A stretch of DNA of 64,000 bases from Paramarasmius palmivorus (taxonomy: Eukaryota > Basidiomycota > Agaricomycetes > Agaricales > Marasmiaceae). How positions within the stretch are numbered: the first letter of the stretch is position 1; each line of letters begins with the position of its first letter. Of this stretch, positions 1-10,173 are shown one piece after another. The stretch is from assembly GCA_037176845.1 (NCBI GenBank), contig JAYKXP010000185.1, positions 18,910-82,909 on the forward strand, given 5' to 3'. Made by a program: the position numbers and the translations under genes. A model generated the notes under the pieces. The model saw only the letters and a list, made by a program, of their open reading frames with translations. It ran no database searches and was not told the origin of the DNA.

Positions 1-3000
1 TTGTATTCCTCCTGTCCTTCTACTTCTATAGGAGGTGGATGAGGTTGTGGTTGCAGTGGAAATTTGTTGGGTATCTCCTTTTGTAGCAGGTTAACATGAA
101 AGATGTTATGAATCCTAGAGAGTGTTTTTGGCAGCTTGAGTCAGTATGCTCTCTCACCTATCCTTTCTTCAATCCTGAAGAGACCCATCCATAAGCTGTC
201 CAACTTCTTAGCTGAGCATTTGGTTTTGATGTTCTTGTGTTCAACCAGACCTTCTCTCCCAGCTTCCAATTGGGTGGATCAGTTTTCCCTTTGTCCCACT
301 GCTCCTTGTACTGTGCTATAGCTGACTGAAGTTGTTCCTGTAGATATTGATGAAGGACTTCCCAGTCTTGCACAAACTCTGAGGCTGCAGGTACCTGGGA
401 GTTGCTTGGATCAAATGAAATTGTTGGATGGTAACCTTTGTTTGTGAAGAATAGGGAGATGCCTGTGGAATTTTTGGGATTGTTATTGTGCACAAACTCG
501 GCTATGGGCAGCCAGTCTACCCAGTCATCCTGCTGATAGTTCATATAAAGGCATAGATACTGTTCCAAAGATTGGTTGGTACATTCTGTCTGCCCGTTGG
601 TTTCAGGATGATAGGCAGTGGATAACCAGATTTCTACCCCCAGCATCCTACACACTTCCTTTCAGAATTGGGAAGCAAATGTTGTTCCTCAATCAGAGAT
701 GATATGAATGGGCAGACCATGCTTTGTGAATACATAGTGGATAAAAAACTTTGCCAGCTGGACAGTGTTGTTGGTTTTATTACAGGGTATGAAGACAGCC
801 TGCTTAGTTAGCTGACAGACCACCACCATGATAGCATTGAATGTGCTAGACATAGGCAAGTCAATGATGTGATCCACAGTGATAGATGACCAGGGCTTCT
901 GGGATATGAGCAAAGGTCTAAGAGTTCCCGATGGCTTTTGCCTATGAATCTTGGTTCTGTTGCACTCGAAACAAGACAAATTGTAGTGTCTGATGTCCTG
1001 TTTCATACCTGGCCAGTAATAGGTCCTCATGATGAGTGCCTTAGTTTTATGTATGCCAGGATGTCTTCGAAGGAAATGGTCATGGTGCTGCTGCATCACC
1101 AACAACCTCAGATGTGGGTCGTTGGGAACATAGATGAGTCCTCTCCTTCATAGCAACCCATTGTCTAGGGTATACTCGCTAGGATGTTCTGTTTCCAATG
1201 ACTCCACTGACTTCTCCCAATGGTTGTCTTTCTTTGCTTTGCAAATTCAGCTATAAAGGGCCTCTTCGTTAAGCAACAAGCTTGCCATGAGTTGTTCAGG
1301 GGGCAGAGACACTCGTTCATTCATGGTGTTAGCCAATTTCTGGTCACTCTTCTTGGGATAGACATCAGGTCATCTCGTGAGTGTGTCCAGTTTTGCCCCA
1401 AGTCTTCCAGGCCTGTAATTGATGATGAAGTCAAAACCAGAAGGGAACTCATTCCATTGTGCTTGTTGTCGGCTAAGCTGTTTTGTTGTAGTAAAGAACT
1501 GAAGGTTGTTATGATCGGTGTCAACCTGCACAGTATGCCTGGCTCCTTCTAGGTATGCCCTTCATTGCTTGAATGCCTCTACGACAGCTAACATTTCTTT
1601 GTTGTATAATTCAACTCAGCTGGGCCCATAGATCATGCATAGAACACTACTGGATGAATTTCTCCTGTGTCCAGGTGAGGTTTGGAGATGATGGAGGCAA
1701 TTGCATAGTTGGAAGCATTGGTTTCTAGAATAACAGGTAAAGCCGGGTCAAAATGTCAAAGGATGGGAGCCTTGGTAAATGCTTCCTTTAATAGGGCAAA
1801 AACCGAATCGTGTTGTTTGTTCTATTTCCAAGGTACATTCTTTTCCAGCAGTCTCGTCATTGGCTTGACTATGCCTGAGAAGTTGTCTATGAACCTCCTG
1901 TAGAAGTTTGCAAAGCTGAGGAAGGATTGTATGTCCTTTACATTGCACAGAGTTGGCCATGACTTGATAATCTCCACTTTCTTTGGGTCCATTGAAATTC
2001 CATTCAGAGAGACAATGACACCAAGGTACTCTACACTGTCCATGTAGAACTCACATTTCTTGGGTTTCACATGCAAGTTGTTGTCCTGCAGATGTTGCAA
2101 TACCCGTTTAACATGGTCCTTATGTTGCTCCTCACTCTTGGAATAGATTAGGATATTATCCAAATAGATGATCACAAAGACATCACTCATGTCATGGAAA
2201 ATGTCGTTCATGAAATGTTGAAAGTGGGACGGTGCATTTGTGAGACCAAATGGCATAACCATGTACTCATACATGCCATAGCGTGTCCTAAAAGCCGTTT
2301 TCCATTCATGACCTGCTGCAATGCAGACATTGTTATACCCAGCCCTCAGATCCAACTTGGTGAACACTTTGGCTTTTCTGAGCTGGTCGATGAGGTTTCC
2401 GATCAAGGAAAGAGGGTAAAGGTTCTTTCGGGTGACCAGATTGAGTTTCCTATAGTCCACACATAGCTGAAGAGTACCGTCTTTCTTCTTAGCAAATAGG
2501 ACAGGTGCTTCTACTGGTGAATTCAATGGGTAGACAAATCCTTTGCCCAACATGTTGTCCAGGTACTCTTTAAGTGCCTTGAGTTCCTTTTCAGACATGT
2601 TGTATAGCTTCCCAATTTGCAGCAGTGGATGATCCTCTGTGTTGATGGTGATATCTCTGTGTAGAGGCATTCTTTTTGCTTCACCTGCAGAGAACACTGC
2701 TGCATATTTTTGAAACTCTTTCAGTACAAACTTATCAAGAACCTCTTGTTCAGTTAACTTGTGTTCCTTTGATGACAATGGTTCTTGTGTGGCATGAAAT
2801 TTTTCTGCATGAATATGCTCTTCTGGTTGTGAGGGCTTGTGTGGTTTGCTCTTATCTGCTTCTGGTTCTTAGGGTCGGTAGTAAAGTTGATATACCTGAC
2901 ACCCTTCATGGATTAGCTTTAAAAACAAAACTGTACCTATCATGCTGATTTGGGGCATCCTCCATGGCGCTGGCTTGGTGTCCTCGACTGGTGTTTCACC

Positions 3001-3822
3001 TGGTTTTGTTTGTTCATCAAGTGAAATAGCATTATCATTGTTTTTGTTACATGAAAATGAGTCCGTGATAGCAGTTGTTTCATCGTTGAATGTGTTAGTT
3101 TGGGAGATTGATACCCCCCCATCAAGAGTCTTCTCTATTCGACGTTTTTTGGCTAATCCTGGTGACAAGCTGGAGGAAGTTAAGAGTGAAGACTTAGCCG
3201 AAATGGCTTCCTGGACAGATGTGGAGTTGTAGAGAGGTAGCAGAGAGTAGTCATGCAACACAGAGGCTGATAGGCATATACCTTGTCACCTGAAATCGAC
3301 TGTTAGGTTTGCCCAGTCGATAGTCAGGTTTGCTTCTCTTAACCAGGAAAATCCCAGTACCACTTTTGCAGCCAGATGGAGTTTAGTGAGAAAGAAACAA
3401 ACTGAGAAAGTGGATCTGTCAGCAAAGATGATATCTCCAACAACATATTTGGTTATCAAACCCCCAGATGTTTCATCTCCATTGAACAACTGAAGTGGAA
3501 TTGGTACTGGAAGCTTTTGAATGTGTTCAGGGAAGTGTTGGTAGGCTTTGTCTCTGTCTAGGAATGAAGAAGAGGCTCCTGAGTCAATCAGGGCTGTGAA
3601 AACAAAGGAAAAGAGTGTAAGGGTTATGATTAAAGCCTGCACAGACCAGAAGGTTAGCCGAAGTGCATTAGTGTCTGCGATTTCTGAGCACATAGTGGCT
3701 CCCCTCAGACTCAGGCCTCCTCGCCGGGTAACTCCTGAGTCATCTCGACGTTTCCCTGAGACTCTACTAAGTCGTCCTCATCTTCTCAGCTATCCATTTC
3801 TCCAGGATCAACGAAATCTACC
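1..3822 (-). pseudogene. Gypsy-A pol remnant (protease, RT, RNase H, integrase)
   Basis: Degraded polyprotein read right to left. Protease at 3693-3286 contains ALIDSGASSSFLD, the D-S-G active site of retropepsins. Reverse transcriptase at 2778-1822 contains the KLDLRAGYNN and VMPFGLTNAP motifs, but the catalytic box reads YLDN instead of YLDD, so the second aspartate is lost. RNase H is represented by scattered fragments at about 1750-1320. Integrase at 1105-158 shows an H-H-C-C zinc-binding region (H near RRHPGIH, then CFECNR), a first catalytic Asp in TVDHIIDLP, ISD for the second, and AYHPETNGQTE with the catalytic Glu. Stops and frameshifts occur between all of these, for example right after ISD near 688. 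Position 1-157 still codes for a proline-rich linker before the out-of-window end. Confidence 0.85.
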
Positions 3823-3827
3823 ATTCC
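3823..3827. repeat. Copia-1 target-site duplication, left (ATTCC)
   Basis: Five bases ATTCC directly before the 5' LTR, repeated at 10174-10178 directly after the 3' LTR. Five-bp duplications are usual for copia elements. Confidence 0.95.
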
Positions 3828-4239
3828 TGTTAGAATAATTAATCCTTTTGCGGTCTTATTTGTTTATCTTTTAGGTATATCTATTGCTCTTGTTCTACAT
3901 TCGGACTATCCTTTGTTAGCTTATCAGTTCCTTATGCTCTTTATGCTTCTCATTCTCATACCATCGTTTCAGTGTGGCATCTTCATTAGTACATATTTGC
4001 ACTTCATGCTGTTGAATCTTCCATTATATATACTGTGTATTCTCTATAGCAAATATCATCGTCTCTTGCTATTGTCTTGTATCAGCACTGCTAAACACAG
4101 TCTCAAGGCTCTTCACAAGTCTTTCGGTCACCATCCATATCCTCGACCTTGTTGATTCGCTTAGGCATCGATCACGGTCCACTTACTTGACATCAAGTGT
4201 TACGCGCTTACCTGTCGCTAAGGATTATTGCTGCTAACA
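3828..4239 (+). repeat. Copia-1 5' LTR (412 bp)
   Basis: Begins TGTTAGAAT and ends GCTGCTAACA. It nearly matches 9765-10173; the length difference is a 3-bp insertion near 3876. An AT-rich TATATATA stretch near 4024-4031 could serve as promoter. A diverged solo copy of the same LTR family lies at 19893-20303. Confidence 0.95.
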
Positions 4240-4254
4240 GGTTATGGGCCCCGG
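4240..4254 (+). promoter_or_regulatory. Copia-1 primer-binding site (half initiator tRNA-Met)
   Basis: GGTTATGGGCCCCGG directly abuts the 5' LTR. Its complement contains CCCATAACC, the anticodon (CAU) loop and 3' side of an initiator tRNA-Met having C33. This fits priming by a cleaved 5' half-tRNA, as known for Drosophila copia and yeast Ty5. The same 15 bases follow the copia-2 LTR at 56021. Confidence 0.75.
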
Positions 4255-4267
4255 TCTGTAAACTTGC

Positions 4268-6841
4268 ATGTCATCAACGTCAGAAGACAAAGCAGAAGGC
4301 CCAAGCAGAAAAACTCCGATCACCCCTCCTATCACAGCAGCCCCTTTAGGAAAATCATTATCTCCAACTCAATCTCCATCTGTATTAGCCTGCGAGACAT
4401 TTGGACACGCTTACGACACAAACTCAGGAAGAGATCGTCATCGAGTAAAACAAGAAGGAAACAAAGCCAAGTGGAGACAGTGCATTGCTCAACCATGCCC
4501 AAATAGAGAATTCAGAGCAACAGGAAGAAAACCACAAGGGTTTGAGAAAACTTCTGACGAGAACAAAGAGATTATTGAAAAAGCAAAAGGATATGTAATA
4601 ACTGTTGAAGAAACAGAAGCATCAGACGACGACGGAGAACAAGAGAACTCCCCCATTGAAGCTATCGCTCGACCAGAAAAGGAAAATCCTCAAATAGTAG
4701 AGGAACATCCCAAAGAAGAACCCAGCGAAGACGAAGAAGAAGATTATTACGAATACGAAATGTCCATCGCCAAAACCTTCTCAAAGATTGAAGGACTCAT
4801 TCCTGATGGAACAGATCAAAACTGGGCATCATGGAAATTCCGAGTAAAAAGCGCAGCACAGGCCGTTGGATGCGGTGATTTGTTGGAAACGGCCACAGAT
4901 TCCGATGATGATAAAGCATTGCGTTGGGCCATCATTGTCAAAATACCCAACAGCATAGTCCTTAGATACAAGGACATAAAATTGTCTGCGGAATTATGGA
5001 AGGCTCTAAAAGGGGACTTTGACACCAGAAATGCATTGACAGAAGCATATCTATTCAAAACAATGCATTCTCTCACCTGTGATGACATATCGAAGGTGGA
5101 TGCGCATCTGGACAAGCTTCTAGAATTAAGAAGCATGATCACAAATAAAGGAGGAGATGTACCAGAGAAACAGTTTATAAACACCATCCTTTCTTCTCTT
5201 CCCCATCAACTCTCAACCATCATTGCTATCTTCTCTCTCAGCTCCCAAGGAAGCGAAGTCCCAAAACTCAACGAAGTCCTATCTACTGTACGAGCAGAAG
5301 CCCAAGGAATGGTTCTACAAAGCAGAAGAAACAGAGCCCACCAAGCTTTCGAGCGAGGAGGTGTCAGAGGCCGTGGTCGTGGTGGTTACCGCAACAGCGA
5401 TGGCAGTATTACCTGCTATAAGTGCCAACAGATAGGGCACATCACACGCAACTGCACCAATGAACCAGTTGCAAGAAATACATCCACTCCCACCAATCAA
5501 GGACCAAAACCAGAGGTAGCCGCAGTAGCCAGATTTGAACGCCTAGATTGGCAAAGCGACGCTAGAACCTGGGCAGCCACTATTTCTCCCACCAACCCTT
5601 TTCCCCACATTAACACCGACGAAACACGTTGGGCCAGTTCAGATAACAACACGAACCAACTTCAAGAAGAAGTAGTCGTCACTGAGACCCAAAGTCCAAT
5701 CCCTTCACAAACCACTTACTCTTTTGCGAATCTTCCAGCAGAAGATCTCTGGACGTCATCCAACAACAACAACAGCCACCTTCCCCTCGCAAATCTAGAG
5801 TGCGATTGTGGCACTTGTCACACCCCAAAAGGGGGAGATCGCAGACCAGTAGGGATTGTCAGAGTCCTATTCGACGACAGCATGGATGACGACGGCGATG
5901 ACGATTTCATGGAGTTTCATTGCTGTAAAACGTGTTACAGGTCAGCCAACAAGACCTTGATGGGTGGACAAGTCATTGCCAGGACACCATACAAGAAGGG
6001 ACAGACAACAGAGGAGGCTAGGGACACCACAGCAATCCCTTACCGAGCTCAGATGGAAGAGCACTCTGATGCCTACATCAAACAGCTTGTAGCTGATTGG
6101 TACAAGGACGAAAAGCATCAATCACTCATCCGCGAAATTGACAACCCACCACTAGCCCACCTTCCACCTTCCGAATGGGACGATATGCCTGACGACCCAT
6201 GGAACAACTCTGAAGCATGGCCTAGCTACGTCGCAACCCCATGGGATGACTCAGCTACTTTTAGACCAGCAGTTCAATGGGAAGAAAGTACAATATCCAC
6301 AGAAAAGGTCGTCGCAGCAGGATATGAGGGTGGGAGTGAAAATAGTGATATAGACAATGCCGGCACCAAGAGGACATTTCTTTATACAACAAACATAAAA
6401 TATGTAGATTCCGCAGCACCCGAGAGTGCCTCCAATTCTATCATTTCAGCCTATGCCTCAAGTGATCATATCGGAGAAACCACATTATTCGATTCAGGAG
6501 CTTCTAAACACATGACCCCAAATCCCAACTTCCTTTCCAACATCTCACCCACAGAAGATAAATGCATCACAGCAGCAAACGGAGGTATTCTAAAGTCATC
6601 ACAAGAAGGAACAATGCGATTCGGAAACCTAAAACTCCCGAACACAATGTTAGTCCCAAAAATGGAATGCACCTTAGTTAGTCTTGGAATGTTAGATGAT
6701 GATGGCCACCACATCATCATAGAACATGGAAAGATGAACATCTATCAAAAAGGACGTTTAATTCAACAAATTCCCAAAATAGATGGATTATATCAATGGA
6801 ACGGTCACAATGAATACGCGCTGTCAGCAACCAAGATATGA
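4268..6841 (+). CDS. Copia-1 Gag-protease (857-aa open frame)
   Basis: Nucleocapsid and protease part of the copia polyprotein. The first Met at 4268 lies 28 bases after the LTR. Residues about 1-165 are acidic and low complexity; about 165-345 resemble the copia Gag domain (W at NWASWKFRVKSAAQ, then ELWKALKGDF). A CCHC zinc knuckle CYKCQQIGHITRNC lies near residues 383-396, preceded by an RGRGRGG basic tract. The aspartic protease active site LFDSGASKHMTPN is near residue 740. The frame ends at TGA 6839-6841, but the same frame continues at once into integrase sequence, so this stop probably truncates an originally continuous Gag-Pol. Confidence 0.9.
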   Translation: MSSTSEDKAEGPSRKTPITPPITAAPLGKSLSPTQSPSVLACETFGHAYDTNSGRDRHRVKQEGNKAKWRQCIAQPCPNREFRATGRKPQGFEKTSDENKEIIEKAKGYVITVEETEASDDDGEQENSPIEAIARPEKENPQIVEEHPKEEPSEDEEEDYYEYEMSIAKTFSKIEGLIPDGTDQNWASWKFRVKSAAQAVGCGDLLETATDSDDDKALRWAIIVKIPNSIVLRYKDIKLSAELWKALKGDFDTRNALTEAYLFKTMHSLTCDDISKVDAHLDKLLELRSMITNKGGDVPEKQFINTILSSLPHQLSTIIAIFSLSSQGSEVPKLNEVLSTVRAEAQGMVLQSRRNRAHQAFERGGVRGRGRGGYRNSDGSITCYKCQQIGHITRNCTNEPVARNTSTPTNQGPKPEVAAVARFERLDWQSDARTWAATISPTNPFPHINTDETRWASSDNNTNQLQEEVVVTETQSPIPSQTTYSFANLPAEDLWTSSNNNNSHLPLANLECDCGTCHTPKGGDRRPVGIVRVLFDDSMDDDGDDDFMEFHCCKTCYRSANKTLMGGQVIARTPYKKGQTTEEARDTTAIPYRAQMEEHSDAYIKQLVADWYKDEKHQSLIREIDNPPLAHLPPSEWDDMPDDPWNNSEAWPSYVATPWDDSATFRPAVQWEESTISTEKVVAAGYEGGSENSDIDNAGTKRTFLYTTNIKYVDSAAPESASNSIISAYASSDHIGETTLFDSGASKHMTPNPNFLSNISPTEDKCITAANGGILKSSQEGTMRFGNLKLPNTMLVPKMECTLVSLGMLDDDGHHIIIEHGKMNIYQKGRLIQQIPKIDGLYQWNGHNEYALSATKI

Positions 6842-9755
6842 GTCATATCCCTCCAAGAAGCTCACGACATCTTCGGCCATACAAATTACAAATATGTCGC
6901 TAGATTGATCACCAAAGGAAAGATCACAGGACTAAAACTAGATCCCAAACAAATGGAACGACCAAGATCATGTGACATCTGCCTAGCTGCAAAAGGCAAA
7001 TGTCATCCTGTAGGAAAACCAAACAAACATCTGGTTGCTGAAAAGTTTGGTGACATTATCCACATGGATGTATGGGGACCCGCCTCAATCAAAACATATA
7101 AAGGAGGCGAATACACTTTAACTCTCCTAGACAGTCATACACATTGGTTGACAGAAGTACTGCTGCGATCCAAAGGAGAAGCTTTTGCCAAATACGTCAT
7201 TCACCAAGAACGTCTCCTGACCCAAGAAGACATAAAGATTAAAATCTTACATTCTGACCGAGGAGGAGAATTCTTATCAGAAGAATTTTCAGATTACTTG
7301 GAAAGCAAAGGCACTATTCGAAGACTGACAGTTCACGACACATCCGAACACAATGGAGATGCCAAACGTGCACATCTAACATTGCTCAATTACGTCCGAG
7401 TCATGTTGATCAGATCATCACTACCAAAGTGGCTATGGGGATATGCTGTCGATTACGGAGTATTCTTATGGAATAGAGTTCCTCATAAAGCTATACAAGG
7501 AGACACCTTATTGGAGGAGATACAAGCAACACCCAAATGGATTATACATCAGATCATGGGGATGCAATGTTTTCGTAAAGCGGGAAGACCAACCAGACAA
7601 ACTTGGCCCAATGACAGTAGATGGACATTGGCTAGGACCAGACAAAGAATCCAATGGATTCAGGATTTATTGGCCAAAGACCAGATCTGTAACGGTGGAG
7701 CAGAGTATATACTTCTCAGATAGGAAGACCAGTATCAGCAAAGGGGAGCAAGAACAATTAGAAGGATTGTTAAAATCTGTCGCTGAAACTGGTCCTCCCA
7801 TCAACGAAGCAACACAAGAAGAAATGGAGTTTCTTGATCCTGAAGTAATAGTGGGAAAACAAAGACGACAACCCACAGACAAAGTCAAACGAATCCAACA
7901 AGGAACTGCAGAAGGAGGAAAAGAAACTCAAATCATCGAAAAACACCTAACCGCCAGCATAGCAAAAGTCACTAGCGAGATGGAAAAATCAGATCCATTC
8001 ACACACTAACAAGCATTAGAAGGACCAAACAAAGAAAAATAGTTAGAAGTGATGGAAGACAAAATCACTCGACTAAAGAATCAAGATTCATACTCCCTAT
8101 CCACACCTCCTCCTGGAACAAATGTTCTTCCAAACAAATGGGTATACAGATCCAAACGTAATAAGGAAGGAAACGTAGACAGATACAGAGCCAGACTTGT
8201 GGTAAAAGGATTTCGCCAAATACCAGGGATAGATTATTCATTGGACGACACATTCGCATCAGTGGCAAAATTCACTTCCATCAGAACCATCCTATCAGTG
8301 GCAGCACATCACAATATGACCATCCATCAAATGGACGTAAAATCCGCATACCTTTATGGAAGACTAAAACCTGAAGAAAGGGTATTCATGAAACTTCCAC
8401 CAGGGCTAGACATCGGAGCCAAACCAGGAGAAGCAATGGAGCTAAAAGTGGCATTGTATGGACTCCATCAAGCAGGAAAACGATGGAACAAAAAATTTGT
8501 CCAATGGATGAAAGAACTAGGTTATACACGATCTGAACATGACCATGCAGTGTTCTATCGGAAAAATCCCTTCACCATCATATTCATCCACGTTGATGAC
8601 ATGACCATTGTGGCAGAAGATGACAAGAAAATGATGAAAGCCAAGAGCGAAATTAAATCCAAAATGGAAGTCACCGATGAAGGACAAATCAATTGGTTAC
8701 TAGGCATTGAAATCCAACAGGAACACGGAACAATTCGGCTACGCCAAACGTCATACATAAAAGCAGTACTGGAACATTTTGGTCTAAGCAACATCAAACC
8801 CACTTCTGCCTCCTTCAAAGCGAAACCATGTCCACACAACAACTCGAAGAACTCAACTCCCATAACCCCTTTATCTATTCCCCCATTACCTGGCTCATCA
8901 AAGCAGCCAAACAACGAAACCCCTCATTCGACCACAGAACAGCTCAAGCAGCCCTTCTTAATGGAGACAAAGATTGGCGCGTCAACAGATGTGATCACCC
9001 ATCAGGGACAGAATGCAGAGAATGTTGGAAAACATTGGAACCCATCCTCCGACACTGGGATCAGTACCACGAATGCACCCTTCCCAATGCTATTTTGAGA
9101 GTTAGTTGGGGCATTACAGTATATATCTATAGCAACCAGGCCAGACATCACATATGCGCTCTCACAGTCTTCTACCAACCTACAACAACCAACAAGGGAG
9201 GACTGGAATGCGTTGCTGAGGATCTGCGGGTATTTAAAGGGGACCATGCACTACTGGCTATCATACGGGCAAACAAACGAAAAGATGGAAGACCATCAAA
9301 GGGTAGTAGGATATTCAGATGCGGATGGAATGACTACAGAGGGACGGAGAGCTATCTCAGGATACGTATTCATGCTCAACGGTGGAGCTCTATCATGGTC
9401 GTCGAAAAGGCAACCTCTAGTAGCTCTCTCTACAACAGAAGCAGAATACGTCGCGCTCACGCACGCGGCAAAGGAGGCCTTATGGATTCGGTCTTTTATG
9501 TCCGAAATTTTTGGAGGAAAGGAGGAACCGCTGCTGTTAAAAACAGACAACCAAGGAGCGATTTCCTTATCTCTAGGAGTGCGAGAACGAAACACATCGA
9601 CATATGATTCCATTTCATTCGATATACGGTCGAGAAGGGAAAGATTGTGCTAGGGTACTGTCCAACCGAAAACATGTTGGCTGATCTGTTAACAAAAGGA
9701 TTACCTTCCGCAAAGGTCAAACACTTCACAAGTCAAATGGGACTATGCTTGGTTT
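6842..9755 (+). pseudogene. Copia-1 pol remainder: integrase, RT, RNase H (broken)
   Basis: Continuation of Gag-Pol after the 6839 stop. Integrase: pre-integrase zinc region with AHDIFGHTN and CDICLAAKGK, then HMDVWGP, HSDRGGEF and TSEHNGDAKR carrying the D-D-E residues. A frameshift near 7555 moves the frame; the new frame carries integrase to about 8009, with stops at 8007-8009 and 8040-8042. RT at 8049-9098 shows NKWVYRSKR, QMDVKSAYLYG and a variant active site FIHVDDM (usually YVDDM). A TGA at 9096-9098 precedes ATRPDITYALSQ and RNase H (VGYSDADG, ALSTTEAEY). Another shift near 9570 and a stop at 9605-9607 precede the end HIDI, ENMLADLLTKGL. The element is therefore non-autonomous. Confidence 0.9.
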
Positions 9756-9764
9756 GAAGGGGAG
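9751..9764 (+). promoter_or_regulatory. Copia-1 polypurine tract
   Basis: GGTTTGAAGGGGAG ends exactly at the first base of the 3' LTR. This is the expected plus-strand primer position. Confidence 0.85.
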
Positions 9765-10173
9765 TGTTAGAATAATTAATCCTTTTGCGGTTTTATTTGT
9801 TTATCTTTTAGGATCTATTGCTCTTGTTCTACATTTGGACTATCCTTTGTTAGCTTATCAGTTCCTTATGCTCTTTATGCTTCTCATTCTCATACCATCG
9901 TTTCAGTGTGGCATCTTCATTAGTACATATTTGCACTTCATGCTGTTGAATCTTCCATTATATATACTGTGTATTCTCTATAGCAAATATCATCGTCTCT
10001 TGCTATTGTCTTGTATCAGCACTGCTAAACACAGTCTCAAGGCTCTTCACAAGTCTTTCGGTCACCATCCATATCCTCGACCTTGTTGATTCGCTTAGGC
10101 GTCGATCATGGTCCACTTACTTTACATCAAGTGTTACGCGCTTACCTGTTGCTAAGGATTATTGCTGCTAACA
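9765..10173 (+). repeat. Copia-1 3' LTR (409 bp)
   Basis: Starts TGTTAGAAT, ends GCTGCTAACA and is followed by the ATTCC duplication at 10174-10178. It is nearly identical to 3828-4239. Confidence 0.95.

Larger units (their letters stand above)
3828..10173 (+). mobile_element. Copia-1: full-length Ty1/copia LTR retrotransposon with broken ORFs
   Basis: Complete plus-strand element of about 6.3 kb: 5' LTR 3828-4239, primer-binding site 4240-4254, gag-protease-integrase-RT-RNase H in the copia order, purine-rich tract just before 9765, and 3' LTR 9765-10173, flanked by ATTCC duplications. By eye the LTRs differ at about six positions plus one 3-bp indel, so the insertion looks fairly young, yet pol has several stops and frameshifts. 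It sits inside gypsy-A between the gag zinc knuckle and the protease. Removing it with one ATTCC copy restores the minus-strand frame across the junction. Confidence 0.95.
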
